NCBI GenBank assembly: GCA_020632575.1
Contig: JACKFH010000002.1
Coordinates: 186,001-250,000 of the forward strand
Source: Candidatus Omnitrophota bacterium
Lineage (GTDB): Bacteria > Hinthialibacterota > Hinthialibacteria > OLB16
Reading direction: 5' to 3'
Length of the DNA: 64,000 nt
Translations under genes and position numbers: made by a program
Shown: one piece after another, positions 17,982 through 26,774 of the stretch
Layout: the number at the start of each line of letters is the position of its first letter
How positions within the stretch are numbered: position 1 is the stretch's first letter
Notes under the pieces: generated by a model
Told to the model about the DNA's origin: nothing
Seen by the model: the letters and a program-made list of their open reading frames with translations, nothing else
Database searches by the model: none

Positions 17982-17990
17982 GCGAAAGTG

Positions 17991-18014
17991 GGAACGAGAA
18001 GGGATTCTCGTTCC
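17991..18014. repeat. 10-bp perfect inverted repeat with GGGA loop
   Basis: GGAACGAGAA, loop GGGA, TTCTCGTTCC. It shares the 'GGGATTC' core with the hairpin 10 bases upstream, which suggests a common origin. It sits 36 bases before the MFS start. Confidence 0.85.
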
Positions 18015-18049
18015 AGGGATAAAGGGAATATTTTAGGGGAAATTTTGGG

Positions 18050-19405
18050 ATGGTTGAGAATGTTTATAGCGAACCCCGCACCGCGGTCGAAGAGGTCCGG
18101 GAGGGGCTCAAGTGTTCCACATACGAGGCCGCTTTCGCGACAGTCCATGTGGCCCTGACCCAGGGGATTTTTCTCACCAACTATGTCCTCTTCCTGGGGG
18201 CCACCAACCTGCAGTGCGGCATCATCGAGGCCTTTCCCTTCTTCCTGCAGTTCTGCGCCTTCCTCGCCCCCGCGTTTGTGAGACGGCTGAAAGCCCGTAA
18301 GCCGGTCGCCCTGTATTTCTCGTTCACCTACCGGTTCGCCTGGGTGGTCCTGATTCTGTTGATGTACCTCGATCTGTTCCCCGGGCAAAGGGTCCATCTG
18401 ATGATGCTGACCCTGTTCCTGTCGAACGTTTGCATTGTCATCGCCTCCAACGCTTATTTCTCCTGGATGGCCGACCTGGTGCCGCCGACCATTCGCGGGT
18501 CCTACTACGGTCGACGCAACACCTATCTCGGGTTCACCTCGATGGTGACCCTGTTCATCGGGTCGCAGGTCCTCTCTTATTTCGAGGGGGAGGGGAACAT
18601 GCACATCGGGTTCACCCTCTGTTTCGCGGTGGCGGTCGCCTCGGCCATGGTCTCCTCCTTTTGGTTGAATCGACAGTACGAGCCGATGGTCGAGCCGGTG
18701 CACAGCCTGACCGTGGCGAAGGTCCGCGCCATGGTTCAAGAAAGTCCGCTGCTCAAACGCTACATCGTCTTCTATTCGATCTGGCAGTATGGTCTCGGCG
18801 CGGGGGCGGCGTTCTTCGGCGTTTACATGGTGAAGGTCCTGGAAATGACCCCGGCGCAAATGGGTTATCAGGCGCTGATCGCGAGTGTCGCCTCGATCAT
18901 CGGGAGTCGTCTTTGGGGCCGTGCTCGCGACCGGGTTGGAGACCGCGCGGTCCTATTGGCCAGCGGTTTGTTTGTGGCGATCAACGCCTCGTTCTGGGTG
19001 GGGGCTCGGCATGGCTTCCTCTGGCCGGTTTGGATTCTGAGCATGGGCGCGGGATTCAGTTGGGCGGGTTACAACATTGTCGCCTTTTCCTGGCCCCAAA
19101 AGTTCTGCCAGAGGAAAGACAATTTCTACGCGGCGGCGTTGATCGGCTTCTTCTCCGGGCCCGCTTTCCTTGCCGGCTCGCTCACCGGCGGCGTGCTGAC
19201 CACCTATCTTCCACAGGTTCTCGCTCGAATCGGAGAGTTCGAGTTCATGCACTACCACTTGGTTTTCGCCCTATCGGCGGGAATCCGCGGGCTAGCGATT
19301 TTCATCATGACCGGCTGGTCGAAACCCTATGTCCACTCCCCCCGCACCCTCACCCGCTGCATCACCGACAGCCTCTCGGCAATGGCCACCCCCAAGCAAA
19401 AGTGA
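18050..19405 (+). CDS. Major facilitator superfamily transporter
   Basis: 451 residues with about 11-12 membrane segments. Motifs fit MFS loops: 'RLKARKPVALYF' after TM2-3 and 'SRLWGRARDRVGDRAVLL' (motif-A-like, G-x-x-x-D/R-R-x-G) in the second half. 'SMGAGFSWAGYNI' lies in a late helix. Substrate cannot be told. It follows the capsule-type glycosyltransferase across a repeat cluster. A glycan-precursor or sugar export role is only inferred. Confidence 0.87.
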   Translation: MVENVYSEPRTAVEEVREGLKCSTYEAAFATVHVALTQGIFLTNYVLFLGATNLQCGIIEAFPFFLQFCAFLAPAFVRRLKARKPVALYFSFTYRFAWVVLILLMYLDLFPGQRVHLMMLTLFLSNVCIVIASNAYFSWMADLVPPTIRGSYYGRRNTYLGFTSMVTLFIGSQVLSYFEGEGNMHIGFTLCFAVAVASAMVSSFWLNRQYEPMVEPVHSLTVAKVRAMVQESPLLKRYIVFYSIWQYGLGAGAAFFGVYMVKVLEMTPAQMGYQALIASVASIIGSRLWGRARDRVGDRAVLLASGLFVAINASFWVGARHGFLWPVWILSMGAGFSWAGYNIVAFSWPQKFCQRKDNFYAAALIGFFSGPAFLAGSLTGGVLTTYLPQVLARIGEFEFMHYHLVFALSAGIRGLAIFIMTGWSKPYVHSPRTLTRCITDSLSAMATPKQK

Positions 19406-19518
19406 CAGCCCTATGTCGCATCCGTGACAAATAATTTTTAGCTATTTTGTGATTGACTACCCTGAATAGTTCTTCTACACTCCTTACTCAAATTAATTTC
19501 TTGTGGGGTATTGATTTG

Positions 19519-20436
19519 ATGGACAGAATAGTTTGGGTAATCGCCGTTGTTTTTGCGCTTTTTATTGGAGAAGCAAGATCGAGCGACTTTATCGTGTACA
19601 GTCACCTCAACGTAAATCTATTTCGATATGATGAGAATGGTGACCGGGTCTTTCAGTTTGCGGAACCGGAGAGCTTCGGTGATCTTCTCGGTTTGGCCCG
19701 TGGAGCGGATGGGAGCCTTTACGCCTCGTCCGCCGGCTTCAATCGGATTCATCGTTTTGACATCTCGAGTGGCACCTATCTCAATCGAATTTATGACGGG
19801 CCAGGATTATCCGGAGCAACAAGGATTACCGTTGGACCAGATAATCTAATTTACGCGAGCAATCGACTTGATAACTCGATTGCGAGAATTGATCCAGACA
19901 CCGGGACTTTTGTCGATTACTTCGTGCCTTCTTCTTCGGGTATCCTGGATACCCCTCGGTCATTGGTTTTTGGACCGGATGGGAATCTCTATGTAGGGAA
20001 TGATGGCGACGACAGCATCAAGCGATTTGATGGCGTCACAGGCGATTTTATAGACACGTTTGTTTCGTCCGGCAGCGGCGGCCTCGATTTTCCAGGGGGA
20101 ATAATCTTTGGAAAAGATAAAAACCTATATGTTTGCTCGAGGAACACCAATAGTATTTTGAGGTATTCCGGACGCGATGGAAGTTTTATTGATATTTTTA
20201 TCGATTCTGCTGGAAACAGTTTGGATATTCCAGTTTACATGGCAATTGACGCAAGGGGGGATTTTTTTGTTTGTAGCGTGAATAACGACTCCATTCTTCA
20301 ATTCGATTGGGCAACCGGCGATTTCGTCAAGACTTTCATACCTTCGGGCACACCCGGAATAAATGGGCCATCAACGATTCTCTATCTCGACTCGCCGCTT
20401 CCGGCCAGTAACGAGAACTGGAATCTTTACGAATAA
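19519..20436 (+). CDS. Exported NHL/streptogramin-lyase-like beta-propeller
   Basis: 305 residues. Signal peptide (residues 1-21) followed by about six propeller blades of roughly 47 residues, with repeated phrases 'FGPDGNLYVGNDGDDSIKRF' and 'GVTGDFIDTFV'. No catalytic residues recognised; such propellers bind ligands or partners at the surface. ATG 19519 chosen because it begins the signal peptide. The gene is visibly AT-richer than its neighbours. It is the first of a tandem pair: the next gene, 47 bases on, has the same repeats, which points to duplication. It lacks the dockerin-like tail of its paralogue. Confidence 0.82.
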   Translation: MDRIVWVIAVVFALFIGEARSSDFIVYSHLNVNLFRYDENGDRVFQFAEPESFGDLLGLARGADGSLYASSAGFNRIHRFDISSGTYLNRIYDGPGLSGATRITVGPDNLIYASNRLDNSIARIDPDTGTFVDYFVPSSSGILDTPRSLVFGPDGNLYVGNDGDDSIKRFDGVTGDFIDTFVSSGSGGLDFPGGIIFGKDKNLYVCSRNTNSILRYSGRDGSFIDIFIDSAGNSLDIPVYMAIDARGDFFVCSVNNDSILQFDWATGDFVKTFIPSGTPGINGPSTILYLDSPLPASNENWNLYE

Positions 20437-20483
20437 GAGGATAAGGGATTAAATCAAAAACTTCGCGAGAGGAAGTGTCCAAA

Positions 20484-22268
20484 ATGATCGTGGAAAAGAA
20501 AAGATCGACCTTCGTCATATCATTTCTCATCTCAGCTAGTCTGTTGTTGGCTGAGTCTGCATTGGGCCAGTCCTATGACCTTCTCGTGTACAGCCACCAC
20601 ACACCAAGAATCCTTCGCTATAATGGAATTACAGGCGAGTACCTCGGGGGATTTGAACAGCCTAAGCCCATCTGGGATTATATTGGAATGGCCCTGGGAC
20701 CGGATAATTTTCTCTATGTGACCACCGCGACAGCCCAGAAGTTATACCGATTTGATGTGAATTCGGGGAATGTTCTGAAAACTGTTTATGAGGGCTCCCC
20801 ATTCGATCACCCTTTTCGGATGAACTTTGGGCCAGATGGACTTCTCTACCTATCGAATAGAGACGGCGATAATGTGGTTCGATATGACGTTGTCGCGGAA
20901 TCAACCCCGGAGGTTTTTGTCACCGCCGGTAGCGGAGGTTTGGATGAACCGAGAGGTCTTACTTTCGGCCCCGATGGGAATCTTTACGTGGCTGCGAGGA
21001 CTCATTCCAACATCCTGAGATTCGATGGTCAAACTGGCGATTTCATCGATGAATTTGTTCCCTCAAATAGCGGAGGGATGGCGTGGCCAAGAGCCATCGA
21101 ATTTGGTCCGGATGGCAATTTGTATGTCTGCTCGTACGAGAGTGAGGCCATCCTCAAATTCAATGGAAATACAGGAGAATTCATTTCGGAATTCGTTCCG
21201 AAAGGGGAGGGCGGACTTAAACTTCCCATTTGGATGATCTTTGGTCCCGATGAAAATCTTTATGTCGCGAATGGCGGAAACACAGACAGTGTTTTGAGAT
21301 TTGATGGTCAAACCGGCGCGTTCATCGATACCTTCATCCCCCGTGGTTTGGGGGGATTAAATGAAGCGGCGGAACTGGAGTTTGTCCCCGCGGCTCCTCG
21401 GCACGATCCACCGTCAAGGCCGGATGTTTCGATCTTGCCTGAGGATCCAACCTCTAGTGATGACCTGATTTGCATCGCGACTGGTAGCATGATTGCCACC
21501 GGCGAGTTGGAGTATCTCTACAGCTGGCATATCAACGGAAGTTTGGTCTTTGATGTTACGGGGGACATCCTGAGCGCTGCGTACACAAAAAGAGGAGACC
21601 ATGTCTCGTGCTTGGTCACTCCTACGGACGGTGTCTTGACGGGGCCACCCGCAAGTTCATCGGTTTGCATTGGAAACTCGCCACCTCCTATTCCCGAGTT
21701 TCACTTAGTGCCGGAGCACCCATCGCCCTCTCAAGGCGAGGGATTGGCCGTTTGGATCGATCACCAGGATCCTGACCCTGATGGTGATCCGATTCTATAT
21801 GTCTTCGAGTGGTTCGAATCGTCTGATGGAGAGGAATGGACAAGAAGACCGGAGGTGAGTGGAACCTTGCCGCCACCAGTCTACTCATCAGGTGAACCCG
21901 AAATCTCTAGCTTGTATATCCAGGTTGGAGACCTGTGGCGTGTCGAAGTCACCGCGTGGGATGGAGTTGCAGACGAAACCAGTTTTGGGTGTTCTGCTGA
22001 TACTTCAAAGGAACGACTCTATAAAGCCCTTAATATGAATAAGGTTGCTCGTGAAACTGAAGTCATGCCCGATCTTGATGGAGATGGAAGAGTTGAGAAT
22101 TCAGATCTCTTGGTTCTCAAAAAGGCATGGAAGAAACCCAAGTCCGAACTGTCCACCGAGATTGCAGACCTATTTTTTGAACGTGAGGAAGATGGTTCGA
22201 GTTCCGTTGGTTTGGAGCAATTACTAAACGTTGCGCTTAGAAACTGGCGCCAAAGGGGAGGTCAATAG
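20484..22268 (+). CDS. Exported NHL-like beta-propeller with Ig-like region and dockerin-like C-terminus
   Basis: 594 residues. Signal peptide (to about residue 29, 'SALGQS'), then propeller blades with 'FGPDGNLYVAARTHSNILRF' and 'GQTGDFIDEFVPS' repeats to about 300. Two beta-sandwich segments follow ('LPEDPTSSDDLICIATG', 'PDGDPILYVFEWFES'). A calcium-loop motif 'DLDGDGRVENSDLLVLKKAW' begins near residue 530, typical of dockerin type I. A second loop near the end is degenerate. Start ATG at 20484 has AGAGGAAG upstream. AT-richer than neighbours. It overlaps the convergent GT2 gene by 7 bases at the 3' ends. Likely surface-attached or assembled through the dockerin-like tail (inference). Confidence 0.83.
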   Translation: MIVEKKRSTFVISFLISASLLLAESALGQSYDLLVYSHHTPRILRYNGITGEYLGGFEQPKPIWDYIGMALGPDNFLYVTTATAQKLYRFDVNSGNVLKTVYEGSPFDHPFRMNFGPDGLLYLSNRDGDNVVRYDVVAESTPEVFVTAGSGGLDEPRGLTFGPDGNLYVAARTHSNILRFDGQTGDFIDEFVPSNSGGMAWPRAIEFGPDGNLYVCSYESEAILKFNGNTGEFISEFVPKGEGGLKLPIWMIFGPDENLYVANGGNTDSVLRFDGQTGAFIDTFIPRGLGGLNEAAELEFVPAAPRHDPPSRPDVSILPEDPTSSDDLICIATGSMIATGELEYLYSWHINGSLVFDVTGDILSAAYTKRGDHVSCLVTPTDGVLTGPPASSSVCIGNSPPPIPEFHLVPEHPSPSQGEGLAVWIDHQDPDPDGDPILYVFEWFESSDGEEWTRRPEVSGTLPPPVYSSGEPEISSLYIQVGDLWRVEVTAWDGVADETSFGCSADTSKERLYKALNMNKVARETEVMPDLDGDGRVENSDLLVLKKAWKKPKSELSTEIADLFFEREEDGSSSVGLEQLLNVALRNWRQRGGQ

Positions 22269-23269
22269 TTGACCCAAGCGCCGAGTCCGATCGAGGCAGC
22301 AAGGCTTTTTAATATATTCGATTGGAGTTTGCGGTCCTTTGCTAGATTCATTGGCGAAAAGGACGCGGCTATAAATGCATGCTTTAGGGCCCCGAGTGGC
22401 TTTGCGTTCATGCGGTGCAGAGTCGATAGTCGTGTATGGTAAAAGGCGATTTTCTTGGAACTTGAAGTCGCGGGTATTTTTCTTCGGATTTCAGTCAATT
22501 CCTCAAGTCTTCTGACTTCATCTCTCGTGAATTCTCTGGGTTCTCCTCTCTTGGTTCGCTCGTAAGCGCCGGCGATCATCCCCGTAATCTCTCTCTGGAT
22601 CATGGTTCCCGCACTGCTAATTGAAGTCGGTAGCAGACGGATAACGTAGTCGATATCAGGCAAGCATGCGATCTTTCCTTCCAACGCCGCACGCGCGATG
22701 AAGTCCATATCCCCACAATAACAGAGCCTCCCGTCGTAAGGGCCCATTTTTTCAACAAGTGATGCCCGGAACATAATGGTCCCCGGCACGAAAGGGGCCA
22801 TGACCTGGGCTATCTCCGAGTCGACACAATGAGTAATCGGGGAGTTGGAATCGTAGGAATCCGGGTCCCTCCGCGGCAACCTCACCGTGTCGTCCATGTC
22901 GCACTCGTAGGTTTTGGTGGCAACCAGCACCACCTCCGGGTGCTCCTCCAAATACTTGATCTGCTTCTCGAATTTCTCGGGGAGGATTAGGTCGTCGGCG
23001 TCCATGTTGGCGAGGTACTCGCCTCGGGCCTCGGCGATGGCTCGGTTGCGGGCGGGGTAGCAGCCCTGGTTCTCTTGGTGGATCACTCGGATGCGGGGGT
23101 CATCGAAGGAACCGATAACTTCGGCGGTGCCGTCGGTCGAACCGTCGTTCACAATCAGAAACTCGAAATCCGAATAGGTCTGATCCAGAACGCTTTGGAT
23201 CGCGATCCCGACATACTTCTCCGCGTTGTAGACCGGCATGAACACCGTCAGCGTGGGCGTGTCCGTCAT
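22262..23269 (-). CDS. Glycosyltransferase family 2
   Basis: 335 residues. GT-A fold: 'VFMPVYNAEKYV' start, 'IVNDGSTDGT' nucleotide-binding Asp, 'GCYPARNRAIAEA', and metal-binding 'NMDADDLILPEKF' (DxD-type). Cytoplasmic enzyme that adds a sugar from a nucleotide donor; acceptor unknown. The C-terminal 100 residues are basic and helical and could touch the membrane. Single gene, upstream of a cluster of GC-rich palindromes. Confidence 0.93.
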   Translation of the reverse strand: MTDTPTLTVFMPVYNAEKYVGIAIQSVLDQTYSDFEFLIVNDGSTDGTAEVIGSFDDPRIRVIHQENQGCYPARNRAIAEARGEYLANMDADDLILPEKFEKQIKYLEEHPEVVLVATKTYECDMDDTVRLPRRDPDSYDSNSPITHCVDSEIAQVMAPFVPGTIMFRASLVEKMGPYDGRLCYCGDMDFIARAALEGKIACLPDIDYVIRLLPTSISSAGTMIQREITGMIAGAYERTKRGEPREFTRDEVRRLEELTEIRRKIPATSSSKKIAFYHTRLSTLHRMNAKPLGALKHAFIAASFSPMNLAKDRKLQSNILKSLAASIGLGAWVNY

Positions 23270-23331
23270 GGGGTCATTCTAACCGAATGGGAATGTGGGG
23301 GGAGAGGACTTCCAAGAACCTCTCCCCCTAA

Positions 23332-23395
23332 CCCCCTCTCCACCTTGTGGAGAGGGGGAACTTAAGTCCCCCCTCTCCGCAGAGCGGGGAGGGGG
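23332..23395. repeat. Pair of GC-rich palindromes, REP-like
   Basis: Two hairpins in tandem: 23332-23358 (12-base perfect arms CCCCCTCTCCAC/GTGGAGAGGGGG, loop CTT) and 23369-23395 (CCCCCTCTCCGC with GCGGGGAGGGGG, one G-T pair). Both share core and flanks with the palindrome at 3521. They lie between the start of the GT2 gene and the end of the DEAD-box gene. Confidence 0.85.
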
Positions 23396-23434
23396 CTAGG
23401 GGGTGGGGTTTAATGGGTCTTAGGCGATTCCTGG

Positions 23435-24868
23435 TTAAGCGGCTCTTTGAACACGACCGCCCGAACGGTTCCTGCCGGAACGTCGAGCGCCGCCTCGTGG
23501 CGAATCGGTTCGGTAGAATCCTTCGCCGGAACCGTTTCGATTCGATCCGTTCGACCGGGTCGAACCGTTCCGCCTGGGCCGACGCGATCCGTCGCGCGAT
23601 CCCTCACGGGCGCCTTCGCCTCGGGTCGATCCGTTCCGTCTGGGTCGAGGCCCCTCGGTCGCCGCCTCGGTTTTGAAACGGTTCGGCCGTCTTCGCGAAC
23701 GACTCCGTTCCGGTTCGACCTCGGGGCGATACTCGACCGCCGGCCTCTCGGGGACTGTGCCGTCCCAGGTCTCGCGTGTCATTTTCTTCCCGATCGCCCG
23801 CTCGATACTCGACAGATCGCGGTGCTCGTCGGGGGTCACAAAGGTGATCGCGTCACCCTCGGCGCTGGCGCGAGCGGTCCGGCCGATGCGGTGGACATAG
23901 TCCTCGCTGGTGCCGGGGATATCGAAATTGACCACATGGGTGATCCCGCGCACATCGATCCCGCGCGCGGCCACATCGGTGGCGACCAGCACATTGAATC
24001 GGCCGCTCTTGAACCCATCGAGAGCCCGCTTACGCTGACTCTGCGAACGGTCGCCGTGAATGGCCTCCGCCCGGAATCCGGCTTTGTGCAAAGCCTTGGC
24101 GACCTTATCGGTCCGCCGCTTGGTGCGGATGAAAACCAGAGCCGTCTCCACATTGGGTTGGCTCAGGATATTCGACAGCAGGTCGAGTTTTTTCTGCTGG
24201 GCCACCGTATAAACCCCCTGGCGAACCGATTCGGTCGGGGTCGCGACCCGTCCCACCTCGATCCGTTTCGGGTTCGTCTGCATATCGGTCGCCAGTTTGG
24301 CGATGTTGGGCGGGAAGGTGGCCGAGAACATGAGCGTTTGACGCTGCTCGGGCAGCGCGGAGATGATCCTCTTGATATCGGGCAGAAACCCCATATCGAG
24401 CATCTGATCGGCCTCGTCCAAAACCAGGATCGAGAGGTGATCGAACCGGATTGTGCGGCTGCGGATATGATCGAGTAGACGCCCCGGGGTGGCGACAATG
24501 ATATGCGCCCCCTCCTTCAGCGCGCGGGTCTGTTTGCGCATGTCCACTCCACCATAAATACAGAGGGTCTTGAGACCCAGCGCTTGTCCGAGCGGGTTGA
24601 GCACATCGTTGACCTGATGCGCCAGTTCACGGGTCGGCGTGACCACCAACATGCTGTTGCGTTGGGGGGTCTCCGCCGCGAGGCGAGTCAGTGAGGGAAG
24701 GGAAAACCCTAGGGTTTTACCCGTTCCGGTCTGGGCGATTGCGAGAACATCCCGCCCTTCGAGAGCCACCGGAATGGCCTCTTTCTGGACAGGGGTCGGT
24801 TGTTGGATGCCTTGACGTTGAAGCACAGCAAGACAGCGTGGATCAATTTTGAATTGATCGAAATTCAT
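23435..24868 (-). CDS. DEAD-box RNA helicase with Arg/Gly/Ser-rich tail
   Basis: 477 residues. All core motifs present: Q-motif 'QQPTPVQ', Walker A 'AQTGTGKT', 'PTRELAHQ', 'VLDEADQMLDMG', 'FSATFP', 'DVAARGIDVRG' and 'HRIGRTARA'. It unwinds RNA duplexes in ribosome assembly or mRNA decay (RhlE-like branch). The last about 110 residues are basic and repetitive, with 'PRRNGSTR' repeated, a disordered RNA-binding tail. Start at 24868 (MNFDQF) with AAGG upstream; nine extra residues are possible from 24895. A 388-base gene-free leader with strong hairpins lies upstream, consistent with post-transcriptional control. Confidence 0.95.
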   Translation of the reverse strand: MNFDQFKIDPRCLAVLQRQGIQQPTPVQKEAIPVALEGRDVLAIAQTGTGKTLGFSLPSLTRLAAETPQRNSMLVVTPTRELAHQVNDVLNPLGQALGLKTLCIYGGVDMRKQTRALKEGAHIIVATPGRLLDHIRSRTIRFDHLSILVLDEADQMLDMGFLPDIKRIISALPEQRQTLMFSATFPPNIAKLATDMQTNPKRIEVGRVATPTESVRQGVYTVAQQKKLDLLSNILSQPNVETALVFIRTKRRTDKVAKALHKAGFRAEAIHGDRSQSQRKRALDGFKSGRFNVLVATDVAARGIDVRGITHVVNFDIPGTSEDYVHRIGRTARASAEGDAITFVTPDEHRDLSSIERAIGKKMTRETWDGTVPERPAVEYRPEVEPERSRSRRRPNRFKTEAATEGPRPRRNGSTRGEGAREGSRDGSRRPRRNGSTRSNGSNRNGSGEGFYRTDSPRGGARRSGRNRSGGRVQRAA

Positions 24869-25256
24869 AAACTTACCTTTTGTGAACGTTCGCATACCTC
24901 GGTCATTCCCGGACGGTTCGAGAGTCCCTGCGAGTCATACTCGCATAGGCCTCCCGCCTTCATGAGAATGAGGGGTGGGCGGGCGAAGGTTCACCCTTTC
25001 TATGTGTGGACCGGTTCAAGGACCGGTCATTCGTTGGATTCTGCTGGCACAGCACCGGCAAAGTTGGAGACGACCAATGGTGGGCGCCAAGATTGATGGT
25101 GAGCTTTAATGAGAAGAAGGTAGGACTCCCCCGAGTCCCGCTGCTATTCATTCAGCAGTAATCTATTTTCATCCACCATACACGAGCCATAGGAAATTAC
25201 TAGAGGGGACATCCATTCCAACTCAACCACCCACGGACCCAGCGAATTCCTGGGTT
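24869..25256 (-). promoter_or_regulatory. Long gene-free leader upstream of the DEAD-box helicase, with hairpins
   Basis: 388 bases without a credible gene. It contains two clear hairpins: GGACTC-CCCC-GAGTCC at 25123-25138 and CTGCT/AGCAG around an 8-base loop at 25141-25158. There are also short GGACCGG/CCGGTCC-type repeats near 25013-25027. Long structured leaders are known for cold-shock DEAD-box genes; that this is one is an inference. No promoter hexamers could be placed with confidence. Confidence 0.45.
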
Positions 25257-26768
25257 TCAACTCGCTTCATCCATCCTCTTCAATCCCTCCGCCACCAACC
25301 TCCCGCTGGTCATCGCCCAGGCGATGTGGAGTCCATGCCCCCAGAGAACCTGTCCCCCCAATCCGTTCTGGCCGACCGCGTACAGCCCGGGGATCGGCTC
25401 CCCGGATTCATCCAACACCCGCATCTCCAGGTCGCAAGCGGGGCTCCCCTCCGTGGTGGTGAAATAGGCCTTGGCGGGACCCAGGAGCACCCAGCGGTCA
25501 CCCTCAAGGGGCCTTTCCCCAATAGGTCGTCCAAAGGGGTCAGATCCGTTCTCGGATTGAATTTGGTTATACGTCTGAACCGCTTCCTTCAACCCTTCGA
25601 ATGGAATGTCCCGTTTGCGAGCGAGCGCCTCCAGCGTCCCGGCCTCGGTGGCGACATCCGGACGAAGACGGAGATAATCTTCGACATAGGCATAGGCGAT
25701 TTCCGGCGCGGTCGAAATGAAATGCGGCCATTCGCTGAACTTTTCGATCAACCCCTGGTCGAGAAGGATGTAGGCGATCTTTCCAGTCTGACAGGCGACT
25801 CGGGTCTCTCGATCCGGCGTTACGAGTTCGTTACAGAACCGCTCGCCCTCTTGGTTGATCAGGATCGCTCCCTCGGGAAACAGTTTGTCCTCGGGATGCT
25901 GCCAGGTGACCAGCTTCTTCTTGATCATTGCATGCATCACGCTCTCGGGAACAAGAGGCGTTATCTTCCCCATCAGGTTCCGAACCCAACCGATCCGACC
26001 GAGAGTGTCCACCCAATCCGTCTTATCGGGTGGAATGAAACGCAGCTCGGGACCGTAGGTGATCTCCATATTGACCAGCGGCGACCCCGCCTCTCTCGCC
26101 AACCGGTGCCCATCGCCACAGGCGTTCGGGTTGATTCCCTCGATTTCGGAAAACGAGTCCCCCTTGAATTCGGCAATCAGGTCCGGCGCCGCCGCGTAGT
26201 CTCCCGCGGCCAGAACCACTCCGAGTCTGGACCGAAAGGTTTCCGTCCTCCCATCCCGATCGCATTCGACTCCAACAATGCGGCCATCCTCTTTGAGGAG
26301 TTTCTTGACCGACGTTTCGCAGAGGATTTTTCCGGAACCGGAGAGGATCTTGGCTTGAAGAGTGAGGATATACGCTTGAGCCCCCGGCACGACATTGTGC
26401 ATCCGGGGAACCCGATTGGGCGGCTCGGGGCTGGGGCCATGGAAAACCAACCCCATTCCGGTCAGCCATTCCAAAGTCTCCGCCGCGTGGCTCAGGAACT
26501 GATGGCGATACGCCGCGTTGTTTTTGACTTCGATATCGGGGGGAGGGAATTTCCCGGCGTCCTCGGCGTGATCCTCGACCGAGTCCTCGATTCCGGCCTT
26601 CCGCTGAAGGGCGCTGCCGCTGGTGGTGTAGGAGCCGACCGCTATGCCGGTGGTTCCCCCCAACTGAGGTTGCTTTTCCAGGACCAAAACCGACAACCCG
26701 AGTTCGACTCCGCGCGCCGCCGCGGCCAGTCCGCTTCCTCCGCCTCCGACCACAATGAAATCATACAT
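25257..26768 (-). CDS. FAD-dependent oxidoreductase, fumarate reductase/KstD flavoprotein family
   Basis: 503 residues. Dinucleotide-binding 'FIVVGGGGSGLAAAARG' at the N-terminus, 'QLGGTTGIAVGSY', 'VLAAGDYAAAPDLI' and C-terminal 'GLYAVGQNGLGGQVLWGHG' (FAD-closing motif) fit the FAD_binding_2 family of fumarate reductases and 3-ketosteroid dehydrogenases. Soluble and cytoplasmic; electron acceptor and substrate unknown. It starts 6 bases after the ArnT-like gene, with GGGAG as ribosome site, so they form one operon. Function together with a lipid-linked sugar transferase is unclear. Confidence 0.88.
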   Translation of the reverse strand: MYDFIVVGGGGSGLAAAARGVELGLSVLVLEKQPQLGGTTGIAVGSYTTSGSALQRKAGIEDSVEDHAEDAGKFPPPDIEVKNNAAYRHQFLSHAAETLEWLTGMGLVFHGPSPEPPNRVPRMHNVVPGAQAYILTLQAKILSGSGKILCETSVKKLLKEDGRIVGVECDRDGRTETFRSRLGVVLAAGDYAAAPDLIAEFKGDSFSEIEGINPNACGDGHRLAREAGSPLVNMEITYGPELRFIPPDKTDWVDTLGRIGWVRNLMGKITPLVPESVMHAMIKKKLVTWQHPEDKLFPEGAILINQEGERFCNELVTPDRETRVACQTGKIAYILLDQGLIEKFSEWPHFISTAPEIAYAYVEDYLRLRPDVATEAGTLEALARKRDIPFEGLKEAVQTYNQIQSENGSDPFGRPIGERPLEGDRWVLLGPAKAYFTTTEGSPACDLEMRVLDESGEPIPGLYAVGQNGLGGQVLWGHGLHIAWAMTSGRLVAEGLKRMDEAS

Positions 26769-26774
26769 TCGAAC

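Noticed and set aside
17866..18014. CRISPR array
   Set aside because: Only two repeats, and the spacer is 11 bases; adjacent units are hairpins, not spacers.
23447..24478. 343-residue plus-strand frame over the DEAD-box gene
   Set aside because: Shadow of the repetitive basic tail and core on the other strand.
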